From Streptomyces sp. CBMA291 (GTDB taxonomy: Bacteria > Actinomycetota > Actinomycetes > Streptomycetales > Streptomycetaceae), in NCBI RefSeq assembly GCF_014596525.1, contig NZ_MSJP01000111.1, positions 1 to 64,000 of the forward strand: a stretch of 64,000 nucleotides of DNA. Reading direction: 5' to 3'. Position numbers and translations under genes: made by a program. The number at the start of each line of letters is the position of its first letter. Position 1 is the first letter of the stretch. The notes beneath the pieces were generated by a model, which made no database searches, was not told the DNA's origin, and was given only the letters and a program-made list of their open reading frames with translations. Below are positions 50,174 through 60,785 of the stretch, in pieces.

Positions 50174-51988
50174 GTGAACCAGCCCCCGCCCCTCCCGCTG
50201 AAAAGCCCGGCGAGCCCCCCGACGGAAAGCCCGACGGAAAGCCCGACGGAAGGCCCGACGGAAGGCCCGAAGAAAAGCCCGCCGGAAGGCCCGACCGCCC
50301 TGGTGCACAGCCACGGCACCTCCTGGCACGACGGCGGGGTCGCCCTGCTCCTGCCCGGCGGCGGAATCGTCGCGCTCGCCTCGGAGCGCGTCGGCGAGCG
50401 GCGCAAGCACAGCTGGGATTCCCGGCTCGCCTACCGCCACCTGCGTTCCTTTCCCGCGTACCGGCCCTATTTCGGCACCCCGGGTGACCAATGCGTGGAC
50501 AACTCCGGAGGGCTGGTCCGGGAGGATCACCATCTGCATCACGCGGCGGGCACCTTCTACGGCTCCGGATTCCGCGAAGCCGCCGTGCTCGTCGTCGACG
50601 GACAGGGATACCGGGGCGACCGGCTCGTCACCACCTCCCTCTGGCACGGCACCCCCGAAGGACTGACCCTGGTGGAGGAAAGGGCCGCCCCCTCCGGGAT
50701 CTTCGCCGCCGAATCGGTCGGGCACTTCTACACGGCGGTCGGCGCCCTCGCCGGAATGGGCGGACTGCACGACGAGGGCAAGACCATGGCCCTCGCCTCC
50801 TACGGGCGCCCCTCCCGCTTCCTCGACCTGCTCCGCCGCCACGCGGGCACCGAGGAGGACGGCGGCTACCGGGTCGACCCCCGGTTCACCTCGGTCGTCC
50901 TCGCCAACACCATCGGACGCCGGGACTTCGGCTGGCCCCCGCCCCCACCGCACGACCAGGTCCTCTGGGACGAGTTCGTCGCCGCCCGCGCCCGCCCGCC
51001 GGAAGTCGGCCGCTTCGACCGGGACGACATGGACATCGCGTACGCCGGCCAGGTCATCCTGGAGGAGATCCTGCTCGGTCTCGCCGGGCGCGCCCACCGG
51101 CTCACCGGCAGCCCCCGGCTCTGTCTGGCGGGCGGGGTGGCGCTGAACTGCGTCGCCAACGGGCGGATCGTCAGGGACGGCCCCTTCGCCGAGGTGTTCA
51201 TCGTGCCCGCGCCCGGCGACGACGGACAGGCCATCGGCAAGCTCCTGCACGAGGCGCGCCGCCGGGGACTGCCTGCGGACGCCGTGATGCGCACCGCCTA
51301 CTACGGCCCTCCGTACCCGGAAAGCGCGGTCGAGGCGGCCATCCGGAGCCTCGGGGAGTCCGTCGAGCACACCCGGATGGACGAGGCGGAGCTGCTGCCG
51401 GAGACGGCGGGACGGCTCGCCGAAGGGCAGGTGATCGGCTGGTGGCAGGGCCGCTCGGAGCTGGGCCCCCGGGCGCTCGGCCACCGCAGCATCCTGGCCG
51501 ACCCCCGCCGCCCCGCCATGCGCGCGTACGTCAACACCCGGGTGAAGGACCGCGAGTGGTTCCGGCCACTGGCGCCGATGGTGATCGAGGAGCGCGCCGG
51601 GGAGTTCTTCGAACCGGCCGGACCCAGTCCCTTCATGGCCCTCGCGGTCACCGTACGGCCGGAGAAACGATGGCTGATTCCCGCCGTGACCCATGTCGAC
51701 GGCAGCGCCCGGGTGCAGACCGTCCGCGCGGACCAGGACGAGCGGTGCGAGCGGCTGCTGCGCCGGTTCGACGAGCGGGCGGGCGTCCCCGTCCTCCTGA
51801 ACACCTCGTTCAACCGGCGGGAGGAACCCCTGGTCGAGACCCCTGCCGACGCCTGCCGCGCCTTCCTCGCCATGCGGCTCGACGCGCTCGTCCTGGGCGA
51901 TCATCTGCTGGTCAGACGACCCGGGCCAGCTCCCTCGTGTCGACGTGGTCCCGCACCAGGTCCCGCTGGAGCAGGGACCACGCCGTGA
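50174..51988 (+). CDS. Carbamoyltransferase (NodU/TobZ family)
   Basis: 604 residues. A Kae1-like N-terminal half has HSHGTSWHDGGVALLL, HHLHHAAGTFYGSGFREAAVLVVDGQG (iron-binding histidines) and the catalytic ASYGRPS, LCLAGGVALNCVANGRI, PGDDGQAIG. The C-terminal YrdC-like half includes IGWWQGRSELGPRALGHRSILADPR, VKDREWFRPLAPMV and LLNTSFNRREEPLVETPADA. It transfers carbamoyl from carbamoyl phosphate to hydroxyl or amino groups of a metabolite. The first ~42 residues are a Pro-rich extension encoded by six 12-base repeats, ahead of the usual N-terminus. The last 25 residues, encoded opposite the nitrilase gene, are not family-like. GTG 50174 start. Confidence 0.88.
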   Translation: MNQPPPLPLKSPASPPTESPTESPTEGPTEGPKKSPPEGPTALVHSHGTSWHDGGVALLLPGGGIVALASERVGERRKHSWDSRLAYRHLRSFPAYRPYFGTPGDQCVDNSGGLVREDHHLHHAAGTFYGSGFREAAVLVVDGQGYRGDRLVTTSLWHGTPEGLTLVEERAAPSGIFAAESVGHFYTAVGALAGMGGLHDEGKTMALASYGRPSRFLDLLRRHAGTEEDGGYRVDPRFTSVVLANTIGRRDFGWPPPPPHDQVLWDEFVAARARPPEVGRFDRDDMDIAYAGQVILEEILLGLAGRAHRLTGSPRLCLAGGVALNCVANGRIVRDGPFAEVFIVPAPGDDGQAIGKLLHEARRRGLPADAVMRTAYYGPPYPESAVEAAIRSLGESVEHTRMDEAELLPETAGRLAEGQVIGWWQGRSELGPRALGHRSILADPRRPAMRAYVNTRVKDREWFRPLAPMVIEERAGEFFEPAGPSPFMALAVTVRPEKRWLIPAVTHVDGSARVQTVRADQDERCERLLRRFDERAGVPVLLNTSFNRREEPLVETPADACRAFLAMRLDALVLGDHLLVRRPGPAPSCRRGPAPGPAGAGTTP

Positions 51989-52688
51989 GCTGCTCCCTCG
52001 TGACCGTGCTCAGGACCAGCTCGTCGGTGTCGGTGCCGACGGACAGGTCCGTGCCGTCGGGGAAGAAGATCCCGCTGCGCCCCAGGTAGACCGTGCCGTC
52101 CTGATCGACTCCGTGCCGGTTGCAGAAGACGCTGACCACCTGGTTCTCCAGGGCCCTGGCCCGGTGGATGACCCGGAGGTAGTCGACGGAGACGGTCGAC
52201 GGGCTCAGCACCAGGTTCACCCCCGCGCGGGCGGCTTCGCGGACCGGCAGCGGGTCGGCGATGTCCATGCAGATCTGCACGGTGCTCGAAAGTCCGCCGA
52301 TGTCGACCACCCGGTGCGGGCGCCGACCCGGCTGGAAGAGGTCCCGCTCGGGACCGAAGAGCCGGACCTTGTCGTGTGCGGCGAGTATCTCGCCGTCGGT
52401 GATCACCAGGGCGCGGTTGACCTTCCGCCCTCCGAGGTCGACGGGGAGGCTGCCGACGAACCGGAGCCGCTGCGTGGCGGAGACCTCGGCCAGGGGCCCG
52501 AGGAGGCGCCGGAGGTCGTCCGGAGCGGGGAAGACGAGGGGAAGATCCCGGTAGCTGCCGAGGAAGAACTCCGGCAGCGTGATGATCGCATCGGTGACGC
52601 CCCCGACGGCGGACCGGATGAACCGGATGTTCTCGGGGGCGGAGCGGTCCTGGGGTGCGTACTGGAGCAATCCGACAGAAAGGAGCAT
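51912..52688 (-). CDS. Carbon-nitrogen hydrolase (nitrilase/amidase superfamily)
   Basis: 258 residues of the nitrilase fold: GLLQYAPQDRSAPENIRFI, ITLPEFFLGSY (catalytic Glu), AHDKVRLFGPERDLFQPG (catalytic Lys), VQICMDIADPLPVREAARAGVNLVLSPS (catalytic Cys), RALENQVVSVFCNRHG. All three catalytic residues are present. It hydrolyses an amide or nitrile; substrate unknown. It is convergent with, and overlaps by 77 bases, the carbamoyltransferase. ATG 52688. The pairing of a carbamoylating enzyme with an amide hydrolase suggests one pathway on a nitrogenous metabolite. Confidence 0.87.
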   Translation of the reverse strand: MLLSVGLLQYAPQDRSAPENIRFIRSAVGGVTDAIITLPEFFLGSYRDLPLVFPAPDDLRRLLGPLAEVSATQRLRFVGSLPVDLGGRKVNRALVITDGEILAAHDKVRLFGPERDLFQPGRRPHRVVDIGGLSSTVQICMDIADPLPVREAARAGVNLVLSPSTVSVDYLRVIHRARALENQVVSVFCNRHGVDQDGTVYLGRSGIFFPDGTDLSVGTDTDELVLSTVTREQLTAWSLLQRDLVRDHVDTRELARVV

Positions 52689-52890
52689 TCAGAAGGTCTC
52701 GGGTGATCGGCGGACAATTCAGTCAAGCGTACAGGTCCGGCCCCGAGGCGCGGTGATCGACGACAGCGGGTTTCGGACAGGGTGCGGGCGCTGCCCGGGG
52801 GTGCGGGTGCGGGTGCGGTCGCCGTACGGACGGGGGTGTGGACTCACTCCGCGCGGTCGCGGTCGCCGTCCGGGGCCCGACGGACGTGTC

Positions 52891-53018
52891 ACTGGCCGGT
52901 GGCCCGATGGACGTGTCACCGTCCGGTGGCTCGACGGACGCGGCATCGCCCGGTGGCTCGACGGGCGCGGTGTCGTCCGGTGGCTCGACGGGCGGGGTGC
53001 CGTCCGGTCGGTCACCGC
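52891..53018. repeat. 27-bp tandem minisatellite
   Basis: Four to five units of 27 bases with core GTCCGGTGGCTCGACGGNCGCGG (52891-52998 and part of 53018). It fills the 320-base interval between the nitrilase start and the MocR stop, which holds no gene; the unit length is a multiple of three so shadow frames stay open. Confidence 0.85.
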
Positions 53019-54451
53019 ACCGCCTCGGTCAGGGCGGTCAGCAGCGCGTCGACGGCCGCCGGGTAGGCGTGGGCGGCGGGGGTCGCGTAGCCGACGACGA
53101 GGGGGGCGGGGTCGGGGCGCTCCTCGCCGCGCAGATAGCGGTCGAGCGTGGTGAGCGCGATGCCGTGCCGCCGTAGCGCGGCGGCGGTCTTCCGCTGGTC
53201 GGTGCGGTGCGGCGGCGGTTCGAGGAGGACGTGGAGTCCGGCCGCGATGCCGGTGACACGGGCCTCGGGGAGGCGCTCGGCGACGGCGGCGACGAGCGTG
53301 TCCCGGCGTTGGCGGTACGAGCGGCGGCGGGCGCGCAGATACCGGTCGAAGGCGCCGGTGGTCAGCAGGTCGGCCAGGGCGAGCTGTTCGAGTGTCGGGG
53401 TCTGCCGGTCGGCGAGGCGCTTCGCCTCGACCAGCGGTTCGAGCAGCCGGGGCGGGCAGGCGATCCAGCCGAGCCGGACGGAGGGGCCGAGCGACTTGCT
53501 GGTGCTGCCGACGTAGGCGACGCGGTCGGGACGGCGGGCCTGGAGCGCGGCGACCGGCCTGCGGTCGTAGCGGAACTCGCCGTCGTAGTCGTCCTCGACG
53601 ATCCACCCGTCCTGGGCGTCGGCCCAGGCGAGGAGCCGGGCGCGGCGCTCCGGGGACATGCTGACGCCGAGCGGGAACTGATGGGCGGGAGTGCAGAGCA
53701 CGACGTGGGCGCCGCCGGTCTCGGCCGGTGCCACGAGCGGCCCGTCCTGGTCCACCGGCAGGTCGAGGACGGTGAGACCGGCGGTACGGGCGATCTCGAC
53801 GTGTTCCGGCATGGCGGGGTTCTCCATGCCGATCCTCGCGGCTCCGGTCCCGGCGAGTACGCGGGTCAGCAGATGGAAGGCCTGGGTGAAGCCCGAGCAG
53901 ATCACCAGGTGGGCGGGGTCGACCCGGACGCCCCGGACCCGGCCGAGGTATCCGGCGAGGGCGGAGCGCAGCTCGGGGCGTCCGCGCGGATCGCCGTAGC
54001 CGAGGGCCTCGACGGGGGCCTCCAGAACGGCGCGGCGCAGGGCGCGGGCCCACTCCTGGCGGGGAAAGGCGGACAGGTCGGGGCGGCCGGGACCGAGGTC
54101 GTGCCGGGCCGCCGGGGGCCGGACGGCGGCCTGCCCGTACGGGTCCCCGGAAGGCCCGGTCGGCGCGGCGGCGCCCGCGACCCTGGTCCCGGCCCGGGTA
54201 CGGGCGGTGAGCCAGCCTTCGGCGATCAGCTGCTCGTAGGCCTGGCTGACCGTGCCGCGGGCGAGACCGAGATCGGCGGCGAGTTCCCGGCTGGCGGGCA
54301 GACGGGTGCCGGGCGGCAGACGGCCCTGCTGGACGGCGGCGCGCAGCGCGTCCTCGACGGCCTGCCGCCGCGAGCCGCGCCGACCGGGCGGGCCGATGTC
54401 GACGAGGAGATCGAGCCCGTGCGCCGCACGCATGGATTGGTCCAGTCCCAT
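53012..54451 (-). CDS. MocR/PdxR-type GntR-aminotransferase regulator
   Basis: 479 residues. N-terminal GntR winged helix (~10-85: SRRQAVEDALRAAVQQGRLPPGTRLPASRELAADLGLARGTVSQAYEQLIAEGWL), linker, then an aminotransferase-like domain with LGPGRPDLSAFPRQEW, VLCTPAHQFPLGVSMSPERR, IVEDDYDGEFRYD and the PLP lysine in YVGSTSKSLGPSVRLGW. Regulators of this type sense PLP or a PLP-amino acid adduct. It is divergent from the NAD-dependent oxidoreductase gene, with an inverted repeat in the 225-base gap. ATG 54451; the longer frame through the Pro-rich leader is rejected. Confidence 0.9.
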   Translation of the reverse strand: MGLDQSMRAAHGLDLLVDIGPPGRRGSRRQAVEDALRAAVQQGRLPPGTRLPASRELAADLGLARGTVSQAYEQLIAEGWLTARTRAGTRVAGAAAPTGPSGDPYGQAAVRPPAARHDLGPGRPDLSAFPRQEWARALRRAVLEAPVEALGYGDPRGRPELRSALAGYLGRVRGVRVDPAHLVICSGFTQAFHLLTRVLAGTGAARIGMENPAMPEHVEIARTAGLTVLDLPVDQDGPLVAPAETGGAHVVLCTPAHQFPLGVSMSPERRARLLAWADAQDGWIVEDDYDGEFRYDRRPVAALQARRPDRVAYVGSTSKSLGPSVRLGWIACPPRLLEPLVEAKRLADRQTPTLEQLALADLLTTGAFDRYLRARRRSYRQRRDTLVAAVAERLPEARVTGIAAGLHVLLEPPPHRTDQRKTAAALRRHGIALTTLDRYLRGEERPDPAPLVVGYATPAAHAYPAAVDALLTALTEAVR

Positions 54452-54461
54452 GGCCCCAGTT

Positions 54462-54481
54462 TGGCCCACGGGCGTGGGCCA
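54462..54481. promoter_or_regulatory. Inverted repeat upstream of the MocR gene
   Basis: TGGCCCAC, four bases, GTGGGCCA: perfect 8-bp arms, 11 bases upstream of the MocR start codon. Probable autoregulatory operator also affecting the divergent oxidoreductase. From 54505 to 54640 follows low-complexity GGGGGTGGG/GCCGGTGCG repeat DNA. Confidence 0.65.
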
Positions 54482-54675
54482 TTGGCCTCGTAGCGTGAGT
54501 GGATGAGTGATCGACGAGGGGGGTGGGGGTGGGTGCGGGGGCCGGTGCGGGGGCCGACGCGGAAGCTGGTGCGAAGGCCGGCGCGGGGGCTGGTGTGCCC
54601 ACCCCGTCCGCCTCACCCACCCCATCCACCTACTCCCGCACCCACCCGAGAACAACCCGAAGGACGAAGGACCCC

Positions 54676-55530
54676 ATGCGTATCTTCCTGGCCGGTGCCA
54701 CCGGTGCCATCGGACGTCTGCTGCTGCCCCTGCTCCAGGAGGCCGGACATCAGGTGACCGGCGCGTCCCGTGACCCCCGGGGTGCTGCCTGGCTGCGTGA
54801 CCAGGGTGCCGAGGCGGTCCAGGTGGACGTCTTCGACCGGGACGCCCTCGCGGACGCCGTCGGCGCGGCGGCGCCGGAGGCGATCGTCCACCAGCTGACC
54901 GCGCTCGCGGGCGGGAGCATCGCAGACAACGCGCGGATCCGGCGCGAAGGCACCCGGAACCTCGTGGACGCCGCGCACCGTGCGGGCGTCCGCCGGATCG
55001 TCGCCCAGTCGATCAGCTGGGCGTACGAGCCCGGCGACACCCCGGCAGCCGAGTCGACCCCCTTGGACCTCGGCGCGGGCGAACCGAGGGCCACCACCAT
55101 CGCCGGTGTCCACGCCCTGGAGCAGGCGGTGGCCGAACTGCCGGAGCATGTGATCCTCCGCTACGGCACCCTGCACGGGCCCGGCACCTGGTACGAGCCG
55201 AACGGCCCGGTCGCGCGGCAACTCATGGACCTGGCGCTTCCGGCGGACGACACGGTGACGTCCTTCCTGCACGTCGCGGACGCGGCACGGGCCGCGCTCG
55301 CCGCCCTCGACTGGCCGACCGGCACCGTCAACATCGTGGACGGCGAGCCCGCCCCGGCACACGCGTGGATCCCGCTCCTGGCGGCGAAGTCCGACACCCC
55401 CGCCCCCCGGCCCACACGCGGGCGCCCCGGCTGGGCGCGCGGCGCGGACGACACGCTCGCCCGTACGACGTACGACTGGCGGCCCACCGAGGGAACCTGG
55501 CGCGACTGCTTCGGCGCGAGGGGTGCCTGA
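54676..55530 (+). CDS. NAD(P)-dependent extended SDR (epimerase/dehydratase-like)
   Basis: 284 residues. Rossmann start FLAGATGAIGRLLLPLL with GxxGxxG, then VQVDVFDRDALADAV, VDAAHRAGVRRIVAQSISWAYEPG and VILRYGTLHGPGTWYE. The tyrosine of the catalytic YxxxK is not in its usual place: the segment reads ...STTPL..GVHALEQAV, with H replacing Tyr and E replacing Lys, so it is an atypical extended SDR, likely binding NADPH without classic catalysis. Divergent from the MocR gene and probably its target. ATG 54676 follows GAAGGA. Confidence 0.8.
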   Translation: MRIFLAGATGAIGRLLLPLLQEAGHQVTGASRDPRGAAWLRDQGAEAVQVDVFDRDALADAVGAAAPEAIVHQLTALAGGSIADNARIRREGTRNLVDAAHRAGVRRIVAQSISWAYEPGDTPAAESTPLDLGAGEPRATTIAGVHALEQAVAELPEHVILRYGTLHGPGTWYEPNGPVARQLMDLALPADDTVTSFLHVADAARAALAALDWPTGTVNIVDGEPAPAHAWIPLLAAKSDTPAPRPTRGRPGWARGADDTLARTTYDWRPTEGTWRDCFGARGA

Positions 55531-55604
55531 GACCAGGGACGGGCCTACGGCACGGCCCCACCTCCGGGACCGTGCCGGGGGCGGGGCCGAAGGTCACGAG
55601 AGGG

Positions 55605-56651
55605 TCAGGGGGTGCACATGACCAGGGCGCGGCTCTGGCCGCTGTGCGCGCGGACCGTCCAGGTGTTCGGGTTCTGGGGGTCGGGGGTGTTGAGTTCGAC
55701 GTCGTCGTCGACGCTGCCGAAGCTGTCGGTACGCAGGCGGGCGTCCTGGCCGCCACCGGCGAGCTGTGTGCCCTGGGGGCAGCTCGCGCGGACTTGCCGG
55801 CCGTCCGTGGACCAGTCGGAGGCGACGACCACGGGTACGGGCGCGCTCGGGGCGCACAGGGCGAAGGAGCGCACCGCTCCGCTGTGGGCCTGGGTCATCC
55901 AGGTGTTCGTGCTGTTGGGGTCGGGGGCGTTCGCCTCGATGCCGTCGCTGAGCGCGCCGAAGGCGTTGGTGTCGAGGCGGGCGTCCTGGCCGCCGCCGAC
56001 CAGGCCGTAGCCGCTCGGGCAGGTCGCCTTCGCGATCCACCCCCTCTGCGACCAGTCGGAGACGACGACCTTCAGTGCGGGGGCTCCGGTCGCGCACAGG
56101 GCCAGGGCGCGCGCCTGGCCCTTCTTGGCCTGGGCGGACCAGGTGTCGGGAGTGTTCGCATCGGGGGCGTTCAGCTCGATGTCGTCGTCGACGTCTCCGG
56201 AGACCATGGTCTCCAGGCGGGCGTCCTCGCCACCACCGATCAGGTGCGTGCCCGCAGGACAGGTCGCCGTGGCGATCCAGTGGTCCTGGGGCCAGTCGGA
56301 GGCGACGACCACGGGTACGGGCGCGTCCTTGGCGCACAGGGCGAAGGAGCGCACGGATCCGCTCTTGGCCTGGGTCATCCAGGTGTTCGTGCTGTTGGGG
56401 TCGGGGGCGTTGGCCTCGATGCCGTCGCTGAGCGCGCCGAAGGCGTTGGTGTCGAGGCGGGCGTCCTGGCCGCCGCCGACCAGGCCGTAGCCGCTCGGGC
56501 AGGTCGCCTTCGCGATCCATCCGCCCTGCGACCAGTCGGAGACGACGACTTTCACCGCCGGGGTGCTCTCCGCCGCCGCCGATGGCATCCCCGGCACCAT
56601 GGCACCTGCCGCGAGCAGTCCTGCGAGGACGAGACGGGTCCTACCCGGCAT
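55605..56651 (-). CDS. Secreted protein of four Cys-containing repeats
   Basis: 348 residues with a signal peptide (MPGRTRLVLAGLLAAGAMVPGMPSAAAE; the AAA-AE site fits cleavage). The mature part is four repeats of about 80 residues each: VVVSDWSQGGWIAKATCP.GYGLVGGGQDARLDT..., D.IE.NAPDPN..NTWMTQA.SG..RSFALC. Each holds two Cys that may pair. The order is A-B-A-B: repeats 1 and 3 are nearly identical, also in DNA (about 150 bases at 55890-56040 and 56370-56520), whereas 2 and 4 differ. The ATG at 56651 follows GGAAGGA. Repeats were recently copied. Function unknown, perhaps binding on the cell surface. Confidence 0.78.
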   Translation of the reverse strand: MPGRTRLVLAGLLAAGAMVPGMPSAAAESTPAVKVVVSDWSQGGWIAKATCPSGYGLVGGGQDARLDTNAFGALSDGIEANAPDPNSTNTWMTQAKSGSVRSFALCAKDAPVPVVVASDWPQDHWIATATCPAGTHLIGGGEDARLETMVSGDVDDDIELNAPDANTPDTWSAQAKKGQARALALCATGAPALKVVVSDWSQRGWIAKATCPSGYGLVGGGQDARLDTNAFGALSDGIEANAPDPNSTNTWMTQAHSGAVRSFALCAPSAPVPVVVASDWSTDGRQVRASCPQGTQLAGGGQDARLRTDSFGSVDDDVELNTPDPQNPNTWTVRAHSGQSRALVMCTP

Positions 56652-56882
56652 ATGAATCCTTCCGTGTGACCCGAAAGCCACTGCGAACGTCGGAAACTCC
56701 CGACGAATGCTGCTCTCGAATTTTCCGCCAAAGCACGGCAGTTGACCCGAACCACCCTTTCGGGTGACGGGTCGAGCAGCCCGGCCCCATGCCGTCGCGC
56801 ACGGTCCTTCGCTCCCGTCCGGGCGGTCGGGCGGGAGCCCCAACGAAGCTTCCACAGGGGCGAGTTGTCGGAAAAGGGCGGC

Positions 56883-59003
<2,121 letters not shown>

Positions 59004-59065
59004 GTCGACCGAGCATGCCAGACGGGGGCCCGGCCGACCCCATGGTCCCGACGGAGTGTCAGTCC

Positions 59066-60607
59066 TCACCCCTCCCCGCAGATCCGCAGCCCCTTGGGGG
59101 TCGCGCACGGCAGGTGGCCGTGGGTGCGGATGACGTCCTGGCCGCTGCCCCGGCTCAGATACGTGAGGAAACTGGAGGTCAGCGAGTCGGCGGGCGGCTG
59201 GCCCCAGGTGTAGGCGTACTCGATCTCCCGGTACGGGTACGGGGACGCGCCGATCTCGTCGAGGGAGGCGCGCCGCCCGTCGATGGCGACCCGGTGCAGT
59301 CCCTTGAACCCGCTGCCGGAGCGCAGTTCGGTGTAGCCGAGGGCGCCGGGGAGCCGGGCGACGGTGGACAGGACCTGTTCCGTGGAGTCGAGTTCGCAGC
59401 GGATCACCGGCGATTCGGTGTCGTCGCTGTGGACGCAGTCGCGGGAGGAGTTCGCGGGCTCGTTGCGGCCGAGGACCCGGCGCTGGAAGACCTCCCGCGT
59501 ACCGGAGTTGGCGTCCCGGCTGACCAGCAGGACCTTCTGGTCGAGGCTCGGGATCAGCTCCTTCCAGTTGGTGATGTCACCCCGGTAGAGCCGCCGGATC
59601 TGGTCCAGGGTGAGGGTGTCGACGGGGATGTCGTCGTTGAGGACGAGGGTGAAGAGGGAGACGGCGACCATGCTCTCCCGCAGCTGCGGGTAGCCGTCGG
59701 GCTTGCGCCCGTCGGAGAGGGCGACGACGGCGGGGGAGCCCGCCGTGGCCCGCGCCCCCGCCTCGGCGAGTTCCCGGATCCCGGCGGTCGAGCCGTGCGC
59801 CGAGACCTGGATCGTCGAGCCGGGGCAGTCGTGTTCGTACTTCGTGGCCAGTTCCCGTACGACGGGCCGGAAGGCGGTGGAGCCGGTGACGGTGAGGGTG
59901 CCCCGGGCGCAGCCGATGGGCGGCGGTTCCTGCTCGCGGACGATGATCGCGGCGAGGGCGACGACGCAGACGGTGAGGACGACGGTGACCGTCCGGGCGA
60001 CCCGGCTGAAGACGGGCGGCTTGTCGTCGGGGGTGGTGCTGTGGTTGACGTGGACGTACCCCTCGTCGATGTTCCCCTCGACGTTGACGGGGCTGCCGAT
60101 GGGCCCGCCGGTCAGGAGGACGAGCAGCTTGTAGTGGGAACCCCGGTTGAGGGGGACCTTCGGGAGGTGGACGGAGGTGTCGCCCTCGGCGGGTCCGGTC
60201 CAGGTGACGGGGAAGTGGCTGAGGAGCCGGGGGTGCTCGGGCGCGGTGACGACGACCGCCTTGACCCGGCGCCCGGTGAACTCGACGGTCAGCCCGTTGG
60301 TGCCGCCGTCCGTGTAGTGGTCGGCGGTGAGGGCCAGGGCGCCGTCGTTCTCGATCCTGAGCAGCACGAGGGTGGCGTCGACGAGGTCGGGGCTGGCGTC
60401 GAAGAAGCCGCGCCGGACGGTGGTGCCGGAGCCGGTGAGGGCGCGCCCCGACGCGCCGTCACCGATCGAGGTGTCCAGTTGGACGCGGTAGCCGATCCGC
60501 CGCTGGTGCGGCACCCGGCGTTCGTACCAGACGGCGGCGACGGAGACGAGGACGCCGAGGAGTGCGGTGCCCACGGCGATGAGATTCTCAGCGGTAAGCC
60601 ATTCCAC
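59066..60607 (-). CDS. PstS-like substrate-binding protein with N-terminal membrane segment
   Basis: 513 residues. The first helix (AENLIAVGTALLGVLVSVAAVW) and a second (VARTVTVVLTVCVVALAAIIV, near 240) flank an Ig-like beta domain (30-215). From about 255 the phosphate-binding-protein fold follows: LTVTGSTAFRPVVRELATKYE, STAGIRELAEAG, VSLFTLVLNDDIPVDTLTLDQIRRLYRGDITNWKELIP, and VSRDANSGTREVFQRRV. This is the PBP-like superfamily 2, as in PstS. With a membrane anchor and no pst operon nearby, it may serve as a sensor rather than a transporter component. It precedes the kinase gene in the same direction, so a sensing pair is possible. GTG 60607; ribosome-binding site poor. Confidence 0.82.
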   Translation of the reverse strand: MEWLTAENLIAVGTALLGVLVSVAAVWYERRVPHQRRIGYRVQLDTSIGDGASGRALTGSGTTVRRGFFDASPDLVDATLVLLRIENDGALALTADHYTDGGTNGLTVEFTGRRVKAVVVTAPEHPRLLSHFPVTWTGPAEGDTSVHLPKVPLNRGSHYKLLVLLTGGPIGSPVNVEGNIDEGYVHVNHSTTPDDKPPVFSRVARTVTVVLTVCVVALAAIIVREQEPPPIGCARGTLTVTGSTAFRPVVRELATKYEHDCPGSTIQVSAHGSTAGIRELAEAGARATAGSPAVVALSDGRKPDGYPQLRESMVAVSLFTLVLNDDIPVDTLTLDQIRRLYRGDITNWKELIPSLDQKVLLVSRDANSGTREVFQRRVLGRNEPANSSRDCVHSDDTESPVIRCELDSTEQVLSTVARLPGALGYTELRSGSGFKGLHRVAIDGRRASLDEIGASPYPYREIEYAYTWGQPPADSLTSSFLTYLSRGSGQDVIRTHGHLPCATPKGLRICGEG

Positions 60608-60785
60608 CCGCGCGACGGTACGGACGCGTGTGCGAGTACGGGGGTGGGGCGGGTCCTGGCCACCTGAAGTTCGCCGTTCCGCCAGCGGGAGCCCCGGCTT
60701 CCCCAGGCGGGCGAGCAGAGGTTGCCGGGCCCCGGGACCCTGGGTGTAATGGCCACGAGGGGGAGTTCCGGCTGAGGAGAACCCC

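Noticed and set aside
52891..53018. CRISPR array
   Set aside because: Contiguous 27-bp tandem copies without unique spacers.
52719..54629. 636-codon minus-strand frame overlapping the MocR gene and minisatellite
   Set aside because: Different frame from the regulator; Pro/Arg/Thr-rich repeat only because the 27-bp unit is a multiple of three.
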